This document shows positions 59,818 to 64,000 of a stretch of DNA of 64,000 nt, in pieces. Made by a program: the position numbers and the translations under genes. A model generated the notes under the pieces. The model ran no database searches. It saw nothing but the letters and a program-made list of their open reading frames with translations, and was not told the origin of the DNA. Origin of the DNA: Teredinibacter haidensis (lineage in GTDB: Bacteria; Pseudomonadota; Gammaproteobacteria; Pseudomonadales; Cellvibrionaceae); contig NZ_CP060084.1 of NCBI RefSeq assembly GCF_014211975.1, positions 806,001-870,000 on the forward strand, given 5' to 3'. Position 1 is the stretch's first letter, and each line of letters begins with the position of its first letter.

Positions 59818-60177
59818 CTATACAAATAGTGGAATCCAGTATGGGCTTGCCACAAAACCAATAGCGGCAATTAGTGATACGACAAACAGGATCTTGCGAT
59901 TTCTCTGTGTTTCAGGAATCGCGCATGCTTCCCCAGGTTTACAATCACCGCTCCCTGTTGAGTCTGTTTTGAATAATCGCCAGCCAGCCCAGCCAAATAA
60001 CACAATGACGATGGCGACAAATAGGGGGCGGTATGGCTCTAGGCTAGCCAAGTTGGCGATCCAAGCGCCACTCACACCAAGTGACAATAATATCAGTGGT
60101 CCAGCACAACATAGGCTAGCGCCGATAGCGGCGCCAAGCCCCGCCAGTATTGACCAAAGTGATTTGTTCTTGAGCAC
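59818..60177 (-). CDS. merT: Mercury transporter MerT
   Basis: 119 residues with three membrane helices. The Cys pair C23-C24 (SLCCAG) in the first helix and the cytosolic pair C79 and C85 in the loop after the second helix are the Hg(II) relay sites of MerT. It brings Hg(II) into the cytoplasm. Transcribed from the MerR-controlled promoter just upstream. Uptake makes sense only if a reductase (MerA) is present; none is in the window. Confidence 0.93.
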   Translation of the reverse strand: MLKNKSLWSILAGLGAAIGASLCCAGPLILLSLGVSGAWIANLASLEPYRPLFVAIVIVLFGWAGWRLFKTDSTGSGDCKPGEACAIPETQRNRKILFVVSLIAAIGFVASPYWIPLFV

Positions 60178-60209
60178 CGCTTTGCCCCTATTCAGTCTGA
60201 GATACCCTA

Positions 60210-60241
60210 AGTGTATGCTCCGTACCTATGTACGGAGTCAA
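60210..60241 (-). promoter_or_regulatory. mer operator and promoter of merTP
   Basis: On the minus strand: -35 TTGACT (60241-60236), a 20-bp spacer and -10 TACACT (60215-60210). Within the spacer is the dyad CTCCGTAC-ATAG-GTACGGAG (60237-60218). The long spacer with central dyad is the MerR design, in which Hg-MerR twists the DNA to start transcription. Confidence 0.9.
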
Positions 60242-60243
60242 GG

Positions 60244-60636
60244 TTAAGGCGGAGGCTGTAATGAATCGATGATGGGGCAATGACTTTTGTCGTCATTCTC
60301 ATGACATTGAGAAAGAAGTACTTCAAGTGCATTTTCAAGGCGTCGTAAATCGAGGATTTTGGATCGCACTTTTTCAAGCTTATTGTTTGCAAGTGTTTGG
60401 ACCTCGCTGCAGGGCGAGTCTTCCAGGCTAAGCAAGTGCACGATTTCATCAAGGGTAAACCCTAGCTCCTGCGCACGCTTAATAAAATGGATTCGATTGA
60501 CCGTCTCACTCGGGTAGTGGCGGTAACCGGTTGTTGGCTTTGGTGGTTGCTGGATTAAGCCTTTGCGCTCGTAAAAGCGAATGGTCTCAATATTAACACC
60601 CAGCTCTTTAGCAAGGCGGCTGATTGTTCTGGTCAT
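60244..60636 (-). CDS. merR: Mercury-responsive regulator MerR
   Basis: 130 residues. HTH and wing (RLAKELGVNIETIRFYERKG, GYRHYP), a long dimer helix, and the three Hg(II) ligands: C76 in SPCSEV, C111 in SQCHEND and C120 in SHCPII. It binds merO directly after its own stop codon. It reads in the same direction as merT, unlike Tn21/Tn501 where merR is divergent, and starts 3 bp after the CDF exporter gene, so it is probably made from that transcript. Confidence 0.93.
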   Translation of the reverse strand: MTRTISRLAKELGVNIETIRFYERKGLIQQPPKPTTGYRHYPSETVNRIHFIKRAQELGFTLDEIVHLLSLEDSPCSEVQTLANNKLEKVRSKILDLRRLENALEVLLSQCHENDDKSHCPIIDSLQPPP

Positions 60637-60639
60637 AAT

Positions 60640-61530
60640 TTATTGGTCTCTGCAGGGTTCATTGGGGAACTCCAGCTCGATGGTTGTGTGCTCTAACCCA
60701 AATCCCGATAGGCGGTCAGCAATCTCGGTTTTTAATTGGATTTGACGGGTTGGTTCGATTAGCTTACTCAATTCTAAATGCGCGGTCATGACATGGTGTT
60801 CCCCGTCAAGCGACCAAAAATGTAGATGGTGAATCTCTTTGACTTCCGCAAAACTCAGTAGTGATTCACGAATAGTATTGGCCGTATCATCATTTGGCGT
60901 CGCCTGAAGAAAGAGTTTAGTTGTGGCCCATAAATTACGAAGAACGTTGATAAATATAAAAATCGTAAAAGCAATGGAAAGAATAGGATCGAGTATGGGC
61001 CACTCGATAAACATCAAAATGATTGAGACTACCAGTACCGCTACCCAGCCTAGAACATCTTCCAGTAGGTGCCAATTCAACATCTGCTCATTAAGTGACT
61101 TACCTTTGGATAGTTTAAATGCTGCGTAACCGTTGACTGTAACCCCTAGGATAGCTAAGCCGAACATACCTTCAACAACAGGCATTTCGGGATTAAAAAG
61201 TTTGGGGATTGCTTCAGACAAAACCCAAATTGAACCGATAATTAATACGATTCCATTAATCAGTGCGCCCAGTAAGGAAAACCTGCGATAGCCGTAGCTA
61301 AACTTTGAGGTGGACTCTCTATTGCTCAGTTTTCCCAGTATCCAAGCGAGACCAATCGATAAGCTATCCCCTAGGTCATGAACCGCATCAGCCATGATTG
61401 CGGTGCTGTTGGTCAGCCATCCCCCAATAAATTCGATGATCGTAAAGCTGACATTCAGGAAAAATGCCCAGGCTATTCTGGATGTACTTTCATTGTGTTG
61501 TTCGTAGTTGTGGTGCGCATGATTGTGCAT
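60640..61530 (-). CDS. CDF-family cation efflux protein (CzcD/ZitB type)
   Basis: 296 residues. A His-rich N-terminus (MHNHAHHNYEQH), six membrane helices with the metal site ADAVHDLGD in helix 2 and HLLED in helix 5, and a cytosolic ferredoxin-like C-terminal domain. It exports Zn2+, Cd2+ or Co2+ in exchange for protons. It lies between the ICMT-like gene and merR with gaps of 10 and 3 bp, so it is in one minus-strand transcript with the CzcA pump. Confidence 0.92.
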   Translation of the reverse strand: MHNHAHHNYEQHNESTSRIAWAFFLNVSFTIIEFIGGWLTNSTAIMADAVHDLGDSLSIGLAWILGKLSNRESTSKFSYGYRRFSLLGALINGIVLIIGSIWVLSEAIPKLFNPEMPVVEGMFGLAILGVTVNGYAAFKLSKGKSLNEQMLNWHLLEDVLGWVAVLVVSIILMFIEWPILDPILSIAFTIFIFINVLRNLWATTKLFLQATPNDDTANTIRESLLSFAEVKEIHHLHFWSLDGEHHVMTAHLELSKLIEPTRQIQLKTEIADRLSGFGLEHTTIELEFPNEPCRDQ

Positions 61531-61540
61531 GGTATTTCAC

Positions 61541-62143
61541 CTATAGCCAGCGACGAACATGTTGGCAATACTCACTATATGAATCCCCGTGTTGCTTTGT
61601 TAAATACTCTTCTTCCATGGCGACTTGTATTTGAATTAACGCGATATCAAGGGCAAGTATTGTTAGCGTAATTGGATTGGGGAGTAACAGAAAAAAACCG
61701 AAAGAAATGAAAATCACCCCGACAAAAATAGGGTTTCGTGAATATTTAAATAAACCTTTTTGGACAAACGCTGTCTTTGCGTCATGATCAATTCCGATTC
61801 TCCATGACGCGCCCATTTGAGATTGTGCCGCCAGTACCCAAACTAGCGAAACAACCATTATTCCCATTCCCATCCACTGAATAGCGGCATGGTTCATCAG
61901 GTCAATCGGCCCGATAGATTGATATAGGTTTGGCAGAAAGCTATAGAGAATAAAAACCAGAATGGAAACAAGAGGTAGAAATTTAAAGTACCACCCCGTA
62001 ATCGATTCGGCTCCTGCCTTTTGATTAAGTTTAAAGGCGTTAACGCCCGTTCTTTTTGCAACAATAAAATTTCTGAATACAACGGCGAACCCAAAGAAGC
62101 AAATAAAGTAAATGCCCAAAAAAACGATACTGGTATTTTGCAT
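61541..62143 (-). CDS. Isoprenylcysteine methyltransferase-like membrane protein (2)
   Basis: 200 residues with about five membrane helices. The C-terminal ICMT/PEMT signature is YSRNPIFVGV plus MEEEYLTKQHGDSYSEYC. It is a second member of the family seen at 42296 but with low similarity. It lies between czcA and the CDF gene, as such proteins often do in czc loci. Substrate unknown. Confidence 0.78.
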   Translation of the reverse strand: MQNTSIVFLGIYFICFFGFAVVFRNFIVAKRTGVNAFKLNQKAGAESITGWYFKFLPLVSILVFILYSFLPNLYQSIGPIDLMNHAAIQWMGMGIMVVSLVWVLAAQSQMGASWRIGIDHDAKTAFVQKGLFKYSRNPIFVGVIFISFGFFLLLPNPITLTILALDIALIQIQVAMEEEYLTKQHGDSYSEYCQHVRRWL

Positions 62144-62180
62144 AAGTTTGGCCCCTCACACAGAAGGGGCTCCTCCATTG

Positions 62181-64000
62181 TTATTGATTCACTTTTTCGT
62201 TTTTATGAAGCCAGTGATACAGCACCGGTAAAACGAGCAGCGTTAAGAGTGTGGATGAAATAATGCCGCCGATCACCACCGTGGCAAGGGGGCGCTGAAC
62301 TTCCGCGCCAGTTCCGGTATTAAGTGCCATCGGCACAAAACCCAAACTCGCTACCAACGCCGTCATTAAGACGGGCCGTAAACGAATCATTGCGCCTTCG
62401 GTAACAGCCAAGATTAAGTCGCCTTTTTCATGCCAGAGGTCGCGAATAAACGCGAGCATAACCAAGCCATTAAGTACGGCGACGCCTGAGAGCGCAATAA
62501 AGCCAATACCCGCAGAGATCGATAAAGGCATATCTCGGAGATAAAGTGACAAGACGCCACCGGTTAATGCTAGCGGTACGCCACTAAAAATAATCAATGC
62601 ATCTTTAAGTGAGGCGAAGGCCATAACGAGAATACCCAGTATCACCAACAGGGTAAGTGGTACTACGATAGACAAGCGTTGGCTAGCAGACTCCAGTTGT
62701 TCAAAGGTGCCGCCATAATCTAACCAATAGCCCGGTGGGATATCCGCTTGCTCGCGGATGTTGGCTTGTACTTCTTTCACGAAACTCCCTAAATCCCGGC
62801 CGCGCACATTGGCGGTGACCACGACACGGCGCTTGCCATTCTCGCGGCTGATTTGCGCAGGCGCCGGTGAAATATCCAAGGTTGCGACTTCTTCGAGTGG
62901 CACGTAATCACCGTTGGGGAGTGGTACAGGTAGAAACTTTAAACGGTCGATATCGCGACGCGTCGTTTCAGGTAAGCGAACCACCAATTCAAAACGTCGA
63001 TCACCCTCGTAGATAATGCCGGCGGATTCACCACCAATGGCAGCGGACACCCAATCCTGAAGTTCGGCAACATTTAATCCATATCGGCCCAAGGCAGTGC
63101 GATTCGGTATCACGGAAAGCGTAGGTAACCCAGTCACTTGTTCAACCCGAGCATCGGCCGCGCCTTCAATTGCGTTAACGATGCCTAGGATGTCGTTGGC
63201 CGTTATGACGAGTTGGTCCAAGTCGTCACCAAAAACCTTGATGCCCAGATCCGCCCGCACGCCCGAAATCAATTCGTTAAAGCGCATTTGAATAGGCTGG
63301 GTGAACTCGTAGTTGTTTCCCGGTAGCTCCTCCACAGAACGCTCCATTTCCTCAACGAGTTCGGCTTTTGTTTTCGCTGGATTTGGCCATTCACTTCGTG
63401 GCTTCAATGTCACAAAATTATCGGCAACGTTCGGTGGCATTGGGTCTGTAGCTACCTCGGCAGTACCGATACGTGCAAATACCTTATCCACTTCAGGAAA
63501 GGATTTGATTCTCTGTTCGAGGATTTCCTGCATTTCCACGGCTTGCTCAAGACCAGTACCTGGAATACGCATGGCATGCAGTGCGATGTCCCCCTCATTT
63601 AATTGTGGAATAAATTCGGAGCCTAAAGTGGAAGCTAACCATAAACAAAACACAACGAGTACTGAGGCAAAGCTCACCACCGCCCAGCGAAATTTCAGGG
63701 CGAGGTTAAGCAGCGGTTTGTAGGCGGATTTTGCTTTGCTGATAACGATGCTTTCTTTTTCACTGATTTTGCCATTCATAAACACGGCAACCGCCGCTGG
63801 TACCACCGTTAACGAAAGCACCATGGCTGACAGCAAGGCCATCACTACCGTTGCTGCCATTGGGTGGAACATTTTACCTTCAACACCGGTTAGGCTGAAT
63901 ATCGGGATGTAAACGATGGTAATAATGGCCACGCCAAATAAGCTGGGGCGAATCACCTCCGATGTTGCTTCGAAGACCGTGTTTAGGCGCTCGCGTAAGT
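62181..64000 (-). CDS. czcA: CzcA-type heavy-metal RND pump, cut by window end
   Basis: About 606 C-terminal residues of a ~1040-residue protein; the frame is still open at base 64000 (LRERLNTVFEAT before VIRPSLFGVAI). Features: VYIPIFSLTGVEGKMFHPMA, the second periplasmic domain (GSEFIPQLNEGDIALHAMRI) and the final membrane group (GVAVLNGLVMLAFI). It belongs to the HME family that exports Zn/Cd/Co or Cu/Ag; the neighbouring CDF favours the Czc type. The N-terminal half and its adaptor genes lie past the window. Confidence 0.92.
   Translation of the reverse strand, partial: LRERLNTVFEATSEVIRPSLFGVAIITIVYIPIFSLTGVEGKMFHPMAATVVMALLSAMVLSLTVVPAAVAVFMNGKISEKESIVISKAKSAYKPLLNLALKFRWAVVSFASVLVVFCLWLASTLGSEFIPQLNEGDIALHAMRIPGTGLEQAVEMQEILEQRIKSFPEVDKVFARIGTAEVATDPMPPNVADNFVTLKPRSEWPNPAKTKAELVEEMERSVEELPGNNYEFTQPIQMRFNELISGVRADLGIKVFGDDLDQLVITANDILGIVNAIEGAADARVEQVTGLPTLSVIPNRTALGRYGLNVAELQDWVSAAIGGESAGIIYEGDRRFELVVRLPETTRRDIDRLKFLPVPLPNGDYVPLEEVATLDISPAPAQISRENGKRRVVVTANVRGRDLGSFVKEVQANIREQADIPPGYWLDYGGTFEQLESASQRLSIVVPLTLLVILGILVMAFASLKDALIIFSGVPLALTGGVLSLYLRDMPLSISAGIGFIALSGVAVLNGLVMLAFIRDLWHEKGDLILAVTEGAMIRLRPVLMTALVASLGFVPMALNTGTGAEVQRPLATVVIGGIISSTLLTLLVLPVLYHWLHKNEKVNQ

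Noticed and set aside
1..64000. tRNA, rRNA, IS transposases or a CRISPR array
   Set aside because: I looked for cloverleaf-like segments, DDE transposase motifs with terminal repeats and regular spaced repeats and found none I could support by eye.

Overview
The window is chromosomal DNA of a gammaproteobacterium. The backbone order xthA / fdxA / mutS / pncC(cinA) / recA is typical of the Pseudomonas-Cellvibrio side of the class; a marine Cellvibrionales-like host is my guess and rests on gene order and protein style only.

Region 1 (1-7365) is ordinary backbone: exonuclease III, a 7Fe ferredoxin, MutS, a membrane diguanylate cyclase, a DUF4124 protein, the nicotinamide-nucleotide amidase PncC, and the first ~205 codons of the native recA behind a good LexA box and promoter.

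Region 2 (about 7366-14926) is the left end of a large integrated island. Native recA is cut inside the codons for MFGNP, and the reading frame then runs into 35 foreign codons. A complete, diverged recA follows 63 bp later and heads a tight operon: recA, two very large tyrosine-recombinase-like proteins, a small coiled-coil protein, a third tyrosine recombinase, and recX. The genes are joined by 12-bp or shorter gaps or by stop/start overlaps. I see no second LexA box, so the replacement recA, the recombinases and recX are probably all read from the host SOS promoter. The missing 3' part of native recA, which should mark the right end, is not in the window, so the island appears to be at least 56 kb and to run past base 64000.

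Region 3 (15.2-20.0 kb) is an AT-rich cargo block of conflict-type genes: a probable AHH-nuclease toxin with an Imm11/DUF1629-like immunity protein; a three-gene minus-strand operon (unknown coiled-coil protein, SF2 helicase, zinc-ribbon membrane protein) facing an XRE-type regulator across two palindromes; and a lone DUF6088 protein beside a perfect 14-bp inverted repeat.

Region 4 (20.1-43.3 kb) is a copper/silver resistance island: DUF411 lipoprotein, CusCBA-type efflux (CusB fused to CusF and a Met/His-repeat tail), CusRS, c-type cytochromes, a Fur-boxed TonB receptor, an outer-membrane beta-barrel protein, a MerR-type regulator, a CopA ATPase, a cupredoxin, a P-II-like protein and many small secreted His/Met-rich proteins. 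Two paralogous Cys/His-rich secreted proteins carry the same palindrome about 70 bp before their starts.

Region 5 (43.4-58.2 kb) is a stress and bioenergetics module on one strand: alpha-glucan phosphorylase, solo Rieske protein, HflK-HflC, FtsH, D-lactate-type dehydrogenase, NDH-2, Kef-type antiporter, EamA transporter, DUF2934, a half-channel protein and a helical-bundle protein. It resembles a transmissible stress-tolerance locus in spirit but lacks its usual ClpK and small heat-shock genes.

Region 6 (58.2-64 kb) holds a DsbA-like protein, a duplicated remnant of a GDCCVxC gene, an integrase-start remnant, a mercury uptake set (merR-merO-merT-merP-GDCCVxC) without merA in view, a CDF exporter, an isoprenylcysteine-methyltransferase-like protein and the end of a CzcA-type RND pump cut by the window edge.

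All assignments come from reading the sequence; no search or alignment was run.
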